Below, piece after piece: positions 5,899 through 13,165 of a stretch of 13,165 nt of DNA; position 1 is the stretch's first letter, and every line of letters starts with the position of its first letter. The position numbers and the translations under genes were made by a program. The notes below the pieces were generated by a model. It did not search any database. It was not told the DNA's origin and worked only from the letters and a program-made list of their open reading frames with translations. The stretch lies in assembly GCA_044378055.1 (NCBI GenBank), contig JBILXY010000022.1, positions 1 through 13,165 on the forward strand, given 5' to 3'. The DNA comes from JBILXY01 sp044378055 (GTDB lineage: Bacteria; Patescibacteriota; JACMRA01).

Positions 5899-8800
5899 CT
5901 ACTTAGCCACTTCTAACTTTTGTAATCTTGTTTCAATATCCTCCAGTTTGGTCTTCAATTTAATATTTTCAGCCTCTAAACTATTGATCTGGGCATCCTG
6001 TTTTTTGTTTACAATTTCAATAGCGGCGATGCTATCTTTTATTTCTTTAATATCTGCCAAGAACGAGGCTTTAAGGCTTTCAAGATCGAAGTTTAAGCCG
6101 GTAGAATTATTGTTGTTTAGGGTGTCGGTGGAGGTAGAATTTTGTGAGTTGGATTTCAATGTTTCAATTTCTTTCTGCTGTTCTTGAATAGATTTTACAA
6201 GAATTGGTGTAATATCTTGAAGTGAGATAAACGAATTGTTATTGATATCTTGACTGATTAAACCGCTAGCCGAGTTAATTAAACTGAAGTTGTAAACTGT
6301 CTGCCCGTCTTGAATATCTTTTACTACCGATAGATTCTTAATTAAATCTAAACCATTTTCAAGTTTTGTTCCGCCAGAGATTAATTTAAGCGAATTATCT
6401 TCAGCTACAGCTTCAGTATTTAAGCTTTCAGTTGGGATTGTAGATAGTTTATCTAAGTTTGCAAGTTTATCATTTACGCTGGTTAAACCGGTTTGTAATT
6501 CCTTAATTTGATCTTGCTGGGTTTTAAAGCCAAGCATAATTTCGTCAACAATTTTTTGATCGAAGCCTGAGTAAGTTGTATCTGGGGTTTTAGTTAAGCC
6601 AAGGTCGGCTAATTCTTTTTCGTCTAAAATTTCCTGAGTATTTAGATTATTCAAACTTAAGCTAGAGCTTGTAAAAATTGAGGAAATATCGAAGTTCACT
6701 GGGGCCTGCCAGAAACCTGGTTCAACAAATACTACAACTTCACCTTGATCGTTCAAGTTTTCTGGAGCAAAGCCGGTTAAAGCCTTACCAACAACCCTAC
6801 CCGATTTTGTGGCAAGCATACCAATACCTTCAATATCTGAAGTGGTAATTTGATCACCAGGTTTAATTACACCATTTTTAGCAGTAACTTTTAATGGCAC
6901 ACGACCGGTTAAAGCAACAGGAACTAGGAAACCTTGTCCATCACTTTCACCTAAAACTTGGCCTGGTTTTGTGGAAACAATACCTAAGGAATCGGTGGCG
7001 TATTCAGAGTTAGATTTTTTAACTTGGGAAACGCCTGTTCCGGTTAAGGAAACAATTTCACCTGCTTTAATTGAAGGATCAGAAGTATAGTAAATTTCGG
7101 CTAAATCTGCACCTTGCACTCTTTGGGCTTTCATTGAGCTTCCTGCAAGAACAGTTAAGCTTCCTGAAGTATTTGCAGCCCATTGCAGTTGAACATTTCC
7201 TGCTGAAGTTGTGGTAATCCAACCTTCAATTCTTACATTGAAAGGTACATTCAAATCACCTGAAATTGTGTTGTTTACTAAGGCAGTTGGAACATTATCA
7301 CAATCGGTTGTTGTAACCTGTGGGAATGCTGCGCCTGCTGGTTCTTCCCCTGATTGAGTTACTGAACATGTCCAGCCTGCTGCCCCAAGAATTGCTGCTT
7401 TCCAGTCTGGGGTGGCACTGTTAATGTTGGTAACTAACAAATCGAAGCTATAAACCCAAGTTTCACCTGAAGCTACTGGGAAAAACAATTGCGTATCACT
7501 GGTTAATGTTGTTCCAGATGGAATATTTTGGTTACTACTTTTTACTCTTGCAAAATTACGCTCTCCAATTCCATCACCTACCAATTTCCAAGCAGTTCCG
7601 TTCCAAATAATTTGTCTGCTTTGCCCAGCTTCAAGCCTTGTAGATAAAATGTTGAAACCAACGCTACCAACATTGTTGATATATATAATACGACCAGAAG
7701 TAACATCTGTAGGGTTTGGCAGGGTAATTGTTTGTGAAGCTGTAGTTTGGTTAATATTAAAGGTTGTTTCAATATCTACAGTTGTGGCGGCAGATCCAAT
7801 ATCTCCACCAGATGCTAAGTTTGAAATAGCCAAAGCAGAATTTAGTGTAGAACCAGTATTTACCAAATTAGTTACTGTTGTAATATCAGCAGAGGTATCA
7901 CCTAAGGTTGTATTGGCATTAACATTAAGATCATCATTCAAAGTTTTATCACCTGCAAAAGTTTGGGTTCCGGTAGAAACTAAACCTGGGTTTGAAGCAT
8001 CTGCTGTTTGAAGTACAATGTTATTTCCTGAAATTACAGCACCATTAGCAGACTTGGTTTGGGAATCTATTGTTCCAATTGCTGTTGTTCCACTATCTGC
8101 GCTACATGACCAAACTGCAGTTCCTGAAACCCATTTTAGAATTTGTGAATCGGAACATCCACCAAGTAAACGAATACCAGTTGCAGTACTTTCAATACCA
8201 GAATTGGATGAAGTTGTGGCGGTTGTTGAAGTTGTTGTAGCATCAACAGTTACATCATCGGCATTAATTGTTATACCATTTCCTGCTCCAATATTTAAAG
8301 TTGCTGTTCCGCCCAAAGCCACGGCACCACCAGTTATTAAACCATTTCCAGCAGTAATAGTTATTCCAGAGTTTACTAAATCGGCATTGGCCACCGAGCC
8401 ATCCACAATAGTTCCAGAGTTTACCGCGTTAGAAGCTAGATCTGTTAACAAAATTGTTCCATCTAAAATGTTTGTGGAAGTAACACCGCCAGTGGAAATA
8501 TCACCAGTTAATATAGTTCCATCTAAAAGCATGGCTGAAGTAATACCACCAGTTGCAACCCCCAAAGTGTAAGGGTTACCACCAGTTCCAGTACCGGAGC
8601 GGGTTAATCCGCCAGCAGCTGTTGCGTTCAAAACTTCGTTTCCAATAACTCCGTCTGTTTCTGTGGTTAAATAGGCAACATTTGAACCAGATATTACTCT
8701 TCCTTGAGCATCTGTGGTTACATTGTTGTATGTTCCGGCTGTACCTACATTGGTTAAACTGAATGCATCAGATCCAAATTGAAGGCCAGTTCCTGCTGTT

Positions 8801-11800
8801 GGGAAAGATCTTTTTGAAAGAACTCCATTGGCATCGGTTGTTACAATTAGGGAATCGCTGGCTGTATTTAGTGTTCGAATTCTGGCTGTACCATTTACAT
8901 CTAAAGTTTCTGTTGGGGTGTCGGTGCCAACTCCAAATTTGCCTGTATCATCAAAAACACCACGAAGAACAGGAGCCGAAACACCACCTGTAGTATAGAA
9001 TTTTATTTCTGAAGTAAGACCTAATGCAGCAATACTTAAAGAGGTATCACTGGAATATAAATAGGCTTCGTTGGCATCTGTAAATGGCGCAGTAGCACCC
9101 GCTTCGCCGTTAATACCAAGGTTAACATAGAAAGAGTCTTCTGTACCATTATTAGCGGTAGCAACAATATCAGTTGAAGCAGACGAACCAGAACTTAAGT
9201 TTTGAATATTAAACTGGAAATAACTATCTGTATTTCCTCTAATATCTAAGCCTGTCACCTTATCGTTATCTGCATTAACAATTAGCGGAGCATCCCTTGG
9301 ATTATCTACTGTGTTAACCATTATGTTACCAGTTGCTGCGTCTATTCTGAAGGCTTCATTACTATCGGTTTTGAATACTAAATCGGTTAAATCGGTAGTA
9401 CCTATAAAGTTTGCACCTGCGGTAGTTCCAGCATTTCCGTTTAATGACCAAGAAGTTGCTGAACCGTCAGTATCACAGTTCCAACCAGCAGTTAAAGCCC
9501 CAATTCCATCTGGATCGGTTACATAATATTTAAGAATTTGACCTGAAGCTGAACAATTAGCTAAATCTGAACCGATAATCGAGCCGTCTAGAATTTTTGA
9601 GGAATTTACTGAATCACTGTTTAAATCGATTAAACTAACCGCACCATCAAGAATTTTTGTGGAATCTACGGCGTTTGTTGCAATTTTAACAGTTGTTACA
9701 CCGTTATTGGCTATTCCCAATGTGAAAGGATCTAAGGCAGTTCCTGTTCCTGAACGAACTAGACCTTGGGAGGCTGTAGCGTCTAGGATTTCATTTCCTA
9801 CTATTCCGTCTGTTTCACTGGTTAGGTAGCTTATGTTTGATCCAGATACTACTCTTCCTTGAGCATCTGTGGTTACATTGTTGTATGTTCCTGCTGTTCC
9901 TGTGTTGGTTAGAGAGTAAGAGATTTGAGATCCTGATCTGGTGGCTGTGGTTCCTGTTCCATTTACAAAGTCTATTGTTCCTCCTGCTGAAAGGTTTTGT
10001 GCTGCTCCTCCGTTAGCAGAGATGTTTAGGTTTGTTGTATCTATGTCTGCAGTACAGATGAAGGCTGTTCCTGTCCATTGTAGTTTAGAAGATCCTGAAC
10101 AAGTTGGAGAGTTAATAGAGAAGGTAGATGAAGTTAGAGTTATTCCATTACCTGCTGTGTAGGTGTTGTTACTGTCTGTGGAACATGTCCAAGATACTCC
10201 ATTGTATTTTAATATTTCTCCTGCGTTAGTACATGCTGTTAGTTTAGATAAACCTACTGCTCCATCGGCGATGTCTGCTGTTGCTATTGAACCATCTACT
10301 ATCTTAGAAGAGTTTACAGAGTTAGAACCTAGATCAATTAGGGCTACTGCTCCGTCTAGGATTATGGTTGAATCTACTGAACCTGTGGCTAGATCTGCTG
10401 TTGCTATGCTTCCATCTACTATCTTAGATGAGTTAATGGAGTTTGAGGCTAAGTCTGAAAGTCCTACTGTTCCATCTAATATCTTATCTGAGGTTATTAT
10501 GTCTGCACCTAAGTCTATGTTAGCGATAGAACCATTTACTATTTTAGATGAGTCTATACTGTTTGTGGCTATCATTCCACTATTTACTCCTCCTGTGGCT
10601 ATTCCCAATGTGAAAGGATCTAAGGCAGTTCCTGTTCCTGAACGAACTAGACCTTGGGAGGCTGTAGCGTCTAGGATTTCATTTCCTACTATTCCGTCTG
10701 TTTCACTGGTTAGGTAGCTTATGTTTGATCCAGATACTACTCTTCCTTGAGCATCTGTGGTTACATTGTTGTATGTTCCTGCTGTTCCTGTGTTGGTTAG
10801 AGAGTAAGAGATTTGAGATCCTGATCTGGTGGCTGTGGTTCCTGTTCCATTTACAAAGTCTATTGTTCCTCCTGCTGAAAGGTTTTGTGCTGCTCCTCCG
10901 TTAGCAGAGATGTTTAGGTTTGTTGTATCTATGTCTGCAGTACAGATGAAGGCTGTTCCTGTCCATTGTAGTTTAGAAGATCCTGAACAAGTTGGAGAGT
11001 TAATAGAGAAGGTAGATGAAGTTAGAGTTATTCCATTACCTGCTGTGTAGGTGTTGTTACTGTCTGTGGAACATGTCCAGGTGCTTGAACCGGTAGAGTA
11101 TTTAAGAATTTCGTTATTGGCACAAGCTTTAATATCCACAGCGTAAGGTGAAATTGCAGTTCCTGCCCCAGTTCTTACAAGACCACTTGTAGCACCAACA
11201 TTGGTAATTTCGTTTCCAATAACACCATCAACCTCGCTGGTTATTCCTACTAAATCGGCGTCACAGTTCCAACCGGTTGTAAGTGGCCCTGCTCCGTCTG
11301 GATCGGTAACATAGTATTTAAGAATCTGTCCTGCAGAAGCACAGTTGGTTAATTTAATTCTGGAAACAGCTTGATCGGCGATATCGCCTGCAATAATAGA
11401 TAAATCTTGGATTTTACTTGAATTTACTGCAGCAAAAGCTAAATCGGCATTATCTACAGAACCATCAACAATTTTGGAAGAATCAACCGAGTTACCAGCT
11501 AAATCTGCTAAAGCAACCGAGCCATCAACAATTTTAGTTGAATTAACTGAATCGGTAGCCAGCATGCTTAAAGTTACCCCGCCTGTGGTTATTCCAAGAG
11601 TGTAAGGCGAAACCCCAGTTCCAGCCCCAGACCTAGTTAGTCCGCCTGATACAGTTGCTTCGGTTACTTCGTTTCCAATTACACCGTCGGTTTCAGTACC
11701 TACACCGTTGTCTGTTCCACATTCCCAAGCAGAAGTTCCAGAATTATATTTCAAAATTTCACCTGTAGCACAAGCTTTCAAATCTACTATGAATGGATTA

Positions 11801-13165
11801 ACATTCGATCCTGTTCCTGTTCTAACAAGCCCAGTGGAAGCCCCTACATTGGTTATTTCATTTCCAATTACACCGTCGTTTTCTGAACCTACTCCACTAT
11901 CTGCTCCACAATCCCAAGTATTTCCAGAGGTGTTATACTTCAAAATTTCATTGTTAGCACAAGCTTTAATATCTACACTAAAAGGGCTAATTGATGTACC
12001 AGCACCAGATCTTTCAAGCCCAGTGGAAGCGCCAACTTCTAATATTTCATTTCCAATAACTCCGTCTGTTTCAGTATATACTGAAGATACATCACCCCAA
12101 ATTGGTGTCAATAAATCACCTTGGGATATTAATACTTGATTACTAGCACCAGCTAAACCACCTGGTTTTAAGGCCCCTTGAAAACTTACATCTCCGCTTT
12201 GCTCTATAACCAGTTTAGTAGCATCTGAAGTACCCAATTGAACACTATTTGCAACAGAATTAAAAAGATCCGAACCAATTGTATAGGTATTGTTAGTTGT
12301 ACCAATACTATTATTATTTCCAATAATTACCCCACCTACTGCATCAGATATAAAGTTAGTATTTCCTAAAACGGACAAATTACTTGAAGTAAAAATAAAG
12401 TTTCCTACCCCAAAAATGTTGGTTTCAGACCCGTCTGTATAGTTTGAAGAACCATAAATGAATGAATTTGCACCATCAATAGCGTTGTCTTTACCAATAG
12501 AATAAGAATTGTCTGTTGAAATTGTGCTTCCATCCCCCAAAATATACGAAGAAATTCCATCCACAGTAGAACTTTGCCCAATTACTACCGAGTTATTTCC
12601 ATTAGCCACAGCACCATCACCGATTGCCACAGCATGTAAACCAGCAGCAGTTGGAGATGCAATTGGAGTATCGGTACTTTCTGCAAAATATTTTAAAGTT
12701 GGAATACAGCTAAAAGCTAAACCATCCCAGAACAACTTTTCACCATCTAAACAAGTTGGGGCGTTAATTGAAAAAACATCGCCTGTTAATGTAAGCCCAT
12801 CACCTGCAGAATAAGTGTTGTTAACATCAGTACTACAATCCCAATTTGTGCCATCAAATTTCAAAATATCCCCCACTGCAACACAATCAGCTAATTTATT
12901 AAAGGTAATTGCTCCATTAACTAAATCTGCAGTATCTACAGAACCATCCACAATCTTACTGGAATCTACAGAGTTAGAACCAAGATCAATTAAAGATATT
13001 GCTCCATCTAATATTGCTGTAGAATCTATTGCTCCTACGGCTAAGTCAGCTGCAGTAATAGAGTCATCTACTATCTTAGATGAGTTAATGGAGTTTGAGG
13101 CTAAGTCTGAAAGTCCTACTGTTCCATCTAATATCTTATCTGAGGTTATTATGTCTGCACCTAAG
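5899..13165 (-). CDS. Giant repeat-built surface (tail-fibre/adhesin-like) protein, partial
   Basis: A single frame is open from the right edge to the stop at 5899, at least 2421 codons. The true start lies outside the window; a GTG at 12951 is only an internal valine codon, because the repeat frame continues upstream of it. In translation order: 20-residue repeats (SSKI.DGS....DLA..SV.), a YadA-head-like segment, DGVIGNE modules with Cys-framed LKY...W.C units, more 20-residue arrays, a tail-fibre-like segment ending in FGVGTDTPTETLDVNGTARI (about 8870-8950), an ITLPNP...WNGTAWKLVGDG segment (7560-7760), a Peptidase_G2-like domain and a C-terminal coiled coil. Such modules form trimeric beta-rich fibres in phage tails and bacterial adhesins. 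The likely role is a cell-surface fibre used in attachment (inference). There is no C-terminal beta-barrel, so it is not a classical trimeric autotransporter. Confidence 0.9.
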   Translation of the reverse strand, partial: LGADIITSDKILDGTVGLSDLASNSINSSKIVDDSITAADLAVGAIDSTAILDGAISLIDLGSNSVDSSKIVDGSVDTADLVNGAITFNKLADCVAVGDILKFDGTNWDCSTDVNNTYSAGDGLTLTGDVFSINAPTCLDGEKLFWDGLAFSCIPTLKYFAESTDTPIASPTAAGLHAVAIGDGAVANGNNSVVIGQSSTVDGISSYILGDGSTISTDNSYSIGKDNAIDGANSFIYGSSNYTDGSETNIFGVGNFIFTSSNLSVLGNTNFISDAVGGVIIGNNNSIGTTNNTYTIGSDLFNSVANSVQLGTSDATKLVIEQSGDVSFQGALKPGGLAGASNQVLISQGDLLTPIWGDVSSVYTETDGVIGNEILEVGASTGLERSGAGTSISPFSVDIKACANNEILKYNTSGNTWDCGADSGVGSENDGVIGNEITNVGASTGLVRTGTGSNVNPFIVDLKACATGEILKYNSGTSAWECGTDNGVGTETDGVIGNEVTEATVSGGLTRSGAGTGVSPYTLGITTGGVTLSMLATDSVNSTKIVDGSVALADLAGNSVDSSKIVDGSVDNADLAFAAVNSSKIQDLSIIAGDIADQAVSRIKLTNCASAGQILKYYVTDPDGAGPLTTGWNCDADLVGITSEVDGVIGNEITNVGATSGLVRTGAGTAISPYAVDIKACANNEILKYSTGSSTWTCSTDSNNTYTAGNGITLTSSTFSINSPTCSGSSKLQWTGTAFICTADIDTTNLNISANGGAAQNLSAGGTIDFVNGTGTTATRSGSQISYSLTNTGTAGTYNNVTTDAQGRVVSGSNISYLTSETDGIVGNEILDATASQGLVRSGTGTALDPFTLGIATGGVNSGMIATNSIDSSKIVNGSIANIDLGADIITSDKILDGTVGLSDLASNSINSSKIVDGSIATADLATGSVDSTIILDGAVALIDLGSNSVNSSKIVDGSIATADIADGAVGLSKLTACTNAGEILKYNGVSWTCSTDSNNTYTAGNGITLTSSTFSINSPTCSGSSKLQWTGTAFICTADIDTTNLNISANGGAAQNLSAGGTIDFVNGTGTTATRSGSQISYSLTNTGTAGTYNNVTTDAQGRVVSGSNISYLTSETDGIVGNEILDATASQGLVRSGTGTALDPFTLGIANNGVTTVKIATNAVDSTKILDGAVSLIDLNSDSVNSSKILDGSIIGSDLANCSASGQILKYYVTDPDGIGALTAGWNCDTDGSATSWSLNGNAGTTAGANFIGTTDLTDLVFKTDSNEAFRIDAATGNIMVNTVDNPRDAPLIVNADNDKVTGLDIRGNTDSYFQFNIQNLSSGSSASTDIVATANNGTEDSFYVNLGINGEAGATAPFTDANEAYLYSSDTSLSIAALGLTSEIKFYTTGGVSAPVLRGVFDDTGKFGVGTDTPTETLDVNGTARIRTLNTASDSLIVTTDANGVLSKRSFPTAGTGLQFGSDAFSLTNVGTAGTYNNVTTDAQGRVISGSNVAYLTTETDGVIGNEVLNATAAGGLTRSGTGTGGNPYTLGVATGGITSAMLLDGTILTGDISTGGVTSTNILDGTILLTDLASNAVNSGTIVDGSVANADLVNSGITITAGNGLITGGAVALGGTATLNIGAGNGITINADDVTVDATTTSTTATTSSNSGIESTATGIRLLGGCSDSQILKWVSGTAVWSCSADSGTTAIGTIDSQTKSANGAVISGNNIVLQTADASNPGLVSTGTQTFAGDKTLNDDLNVNANTTLGDTSADITTVTNLVNTGSTLNSALAISNLASGGDIGSAATTVDIETTFNINQTTASQTITLPNPTDVTSGRIIYINNVGSVGFNILSTRLEAGQSRQIIWNGTAWKLVGDGIGERNFARVKSSNQNIPSGTTLTSDTQLFFPVASGETWVYSFDLLVTNINSATPDWKAAILGAAGWTCSVTQSGEEPAGAAFPQVTTTDCDNVPTALVNNTISGDLNVPFNVRIEGWITTTSAGNVQLQWAANTSGSLTVLAGSSMKAQRVQGADLAEIYYTSDPSIKAGEIVSLTGTGVSQVKKSNSEYATDSLGIVSTKPGQVLGESDGQGFLVPVALTGRVPLKVTAKNGVIKPGDQITTSDIEGIGMLATKSGRVVGKALTGFAPENLNDQGEVVVFVEPGFWQAPVNFDISSIFTSSSLSLNNLNTQEILDEKELADLGLTKTPDTTYSGFDQKIVDEIMLGFKTQQDQIKELQTGLTSVNDKLANLDKLSTIPTESLNTEAVAEDNSLKLISGGTKLENGLDLIKNLSVVKDIQDGQTVYNFSLINSASGLISQDINNNSFISLQDITPILVKSIQEQQKEIETLKSNSQNSTSTDTLNNNNSTGLNFDLESLKASFLADIKEIKDSIAAIEIVNKKQDAQINSLEAENIKLKTKLEDIETRLQKLEVAK
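5902..6210 (-). other. C-terminal helix and coiled coil of the surface protein
   Basis: The end of the protein reads ITPILVKSIQEQQKEIETLK, a low-complexity S/T/N linker, and then a long heptad-like coil ending DAQINSLEAENIKLKTK and LEDIETRLQKLEVAK. The first helix resembles the last helix of S74-type intramolecular chaperones (AIQEQ..I..L), but the rest of an S74 peptidase domain is not visible. A trimerisation role is inferred. Confidence 0.55.
6760..7115 (-). other. Peptidase_G2-like domain in the surface protein
   Basis: The segment starts GADLAEIYYTSDPSIKAGEI, passes through DSLGIVSTKPG and GFLVPVALTGRVPLKVTAK, then IKPGDQITTSDIEGIGML, and ends GRVVGKALTG. Both the order and the wording match the domain found near the C-terminus of phage tail fibres and many Patescibacteria surface proteins, related to the Peptidase_G2 autocleavage family. 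I cannot tell whether it is catalytic here. Confidence 0.55.
8350..8560 (-). repeat. 20-residue repeat array E
   Basis: Three diverged units with the pattern S..ILDGTI...DL....V: LLDGTILTGDI, NILDGTILLTDLASNAV and TIVDGSVANADLV. KI is often replaced here, and the codons are mainly AT-ending (GTT, ATT), unlike array B. Confidence 0.6.
9553..9705 (-). repeat. 20-residue repeat array D
   Basis: Units VKIATNAVD, STKILDGAVSLIDLNSDSVN and SSKILDGSIIGSDLANC. KI is written AAA ATT here, against AAG ATA in array B. The array ends in the Cys of a Cys/Trp module. Confidence 0.65.
9708..10191. repeat. 484-bp perfect direct repeat, copy 1
   Basis: I compared this segment base by base with 10596-11079 and found no difference. 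It lies inside the surface gene and encodes, in translation order, the end of a Cys/Trp module, GNGITLTSSTFSINSPTC, TADIDTTNLNISANGG, GTGTTATRSGSQISYSL, the NVTTDAQGRVVSGSNISYL segment and SETDGIVGNEILDATASQG. Identity stops sharply at both ends. Copy spacing is 888 bp (296 codons), so the frame is kept. Confidence 0.95.
10238..10575 (-). repeat. 20-residue repeat array B
   Basis: Five clear units lie between the two 484-bp copies: SSKIVNGSIANIDLGADIIT, SDKILDGTVGLSDLASNSIN, SSKIVDGSIATADLATGSVD, STIILDGAVALIDLGSNSVN and SSKIVDGSIATADIADGAVG. Each is exactly 20 residues (60 bp). The array closes with LSKLTAC, leading into a Cys/Trp module. Confidence 0.85.
10413..10513. repeat. 101-bp direct repeat, internal copy
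   Basis: Identical to 13065-13165, where the match is cut by the window edge, so the real repeat may be longer. It covers SSKIVD back through ASNSIN, SDKILDGTVGLSDL and GADIIT of the 20-residue array. Confidence 0.9.
10596..11079. repeat. 484-bp perfect direct repeat, copy 2
   Basis: Identical to 9708-10191. The bases just outside differ at once (G10595 against T9707; G11080 against A10192), so the copied block is cleanly bounded. Perfect identity at synonymous sites shows a recent duplication or ongoing gene conversion. Confidence 0.95.
11345..11590 (-). repeat. 20-residue repeat array C
   Basis: Units STKIVDGSVALADLAGNSVD, SSKIVDGSVDNADLAFAAVN and SSKIQDLSIIAGDIADQAVS, closing with RIKLTNC. 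Leu is mostly TTA and KI is AAA ATT, the style of the gene outside the duplicated block. Confidence 0.8.
12232..12645 (-). other. YadA-head-like beta-roll segment
   Basis: About 138 residues carry the pattern of trimeric adhesin heads, in which short strands repeat as SxAIGxxxxA: HAVAIGDGAVANGNNSVVIG, SSYILGDGSTISTDNSYSIG, DNAIDGANSFIYGSSN, NLSVLGNTNF and GVIIGNNNSIGTTN. In YadA this folds as a left-handed trimeric roll. The spacing is 13-15 residues per turn and slightly irregular. Confidence 0.65.
12893..13165 (-). repeat. 20-residue repeat array A (cut by right edge)
   Basis: Units SDKILDGTVGLSDLASNSIN, SSKIVDDSITAADLAVGAID, STAILDGAISLIDLGSNSVD and SSKIVDGSVDTADLVNGAIT, then FNKLADC. It parallels array B unit by unit, and the Cys/Trp module after it is also parallel, so A and B are copies of a larger module. 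Confidence 0.8.
13065..13165. repeat. 101-bp direct repeat, edge copy
   Basis: Identical to 10413-10513 up to the last base of the window. Left of 13065 the two sequences diverge at once (SSKIVDD here, SSKIVDG there), although the protein repeats stay in register. Confidence 0.9.

Noticed and set aside
7578..7772. Minus-strand 64-codon frame
   Set aside because: It lies in another frame inside the surface gene, whose own frame there has clear tail-fibre-like sequence.
9708..11079. Insertion sequence or transposon as the source of the repeat
   Set aside because: There is no transposase, no terminal inverted repeat and no target duplication; the repeated DNA is in-frame coding sequence of the host gene.
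7649..12814. Long plus-strand open frames (up to 184 codons) opposite the surface gene
   Set aside because: They mirror the repeat structure and biased codons of the minus-strand gene. Two are identical only because they lie in the 484-bp repeat. They lack ribosome sites and protein-like domains.
8350..13165. CRISPR array
   Set aside because: The 60-bp periodic units are diverged coding repeats in one frame, not identical repeats with unique spacers.
5899..13165. Classical trimeric autotransporter (type V secretion)
   Set aside because: There is no C-terminal beta-barrel anchor; the protein ends in a soluble coiled coil.
1..13165. tRNA, rRNA or riboswitch
   Set aside because: I found no cloverleaf, rRNA-like or known aptamer sequence in the intergenic regions.

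Overview
This window is AT-rich and uses the standard bacterial code. It most resembles a member of the Candidate Phyla Radiation (Patescibacteria). The main grounds are a giant repeat-built surface protein of the kind common in those genomes and, just downstream of it, a one-membrane-pass protein with a C-terminal motif (AEKDDYLIVYPNRAIIYR, then INIAPI) that I associate with Patescibacteria. This placement rests on remembered protein style, not on a marker gene.

Layout. Positions 1-3420 (minus strand) hold a two-gene unit that looks defence-related. The first gene is a 900-residue MmeI-like DNA methyltransferase whose N-terminal nuclease motif looks degraded. It is followed after 8 bp by a partial HEPN/AbiU2-like gene that runs off the left edge. 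Positions 3421-4275 (plus strand) hold two small unknown genes, each with its own extended -10 promoter, a good ribosome binding site and a terminator-like hairpin. Positions 4302-4761 (minus strand) hold a small unknown gene broken by a one-base frameshift at an A5 run, with a convincing terminator beyond the second part. Positions 4941-5286 (plus strand) hold a small two-helix membrane protein and its terminator.

Positions 5368-13165 (minus strand) are one surface-structure unit. A gene of at least 2421 codons enters from the right edge. In translation order it contains arrays of 20-residue KI.DG repeats, a YadA-head-like segment, Cys/Trp modules, DGVIGNE modules, more repeat arrays, tail-fibre-like segments, a Peptidase_G2-like domain and a C-terminal coiled coil. 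It is followed 48 bp later by the membrane-anchored 160-residue protein. The large gene carries a perfect 484-bp direct repeat (spacing 888 bp). A 101-bp segment at the right edge is identical to an internal segment. Codon choice inside these blocks differs from the rest of the gene, which points to recombination-driven remodelling.

The strongest items for follow-up are the mosaic duplication in the giant surface gene, its series of eleven Cys-framed LK(Y/F/W)...W-C modules, the frameshifted small gene, and the pairing of a nuclease-degenerate MmeI-like protein with a HEPN protein.
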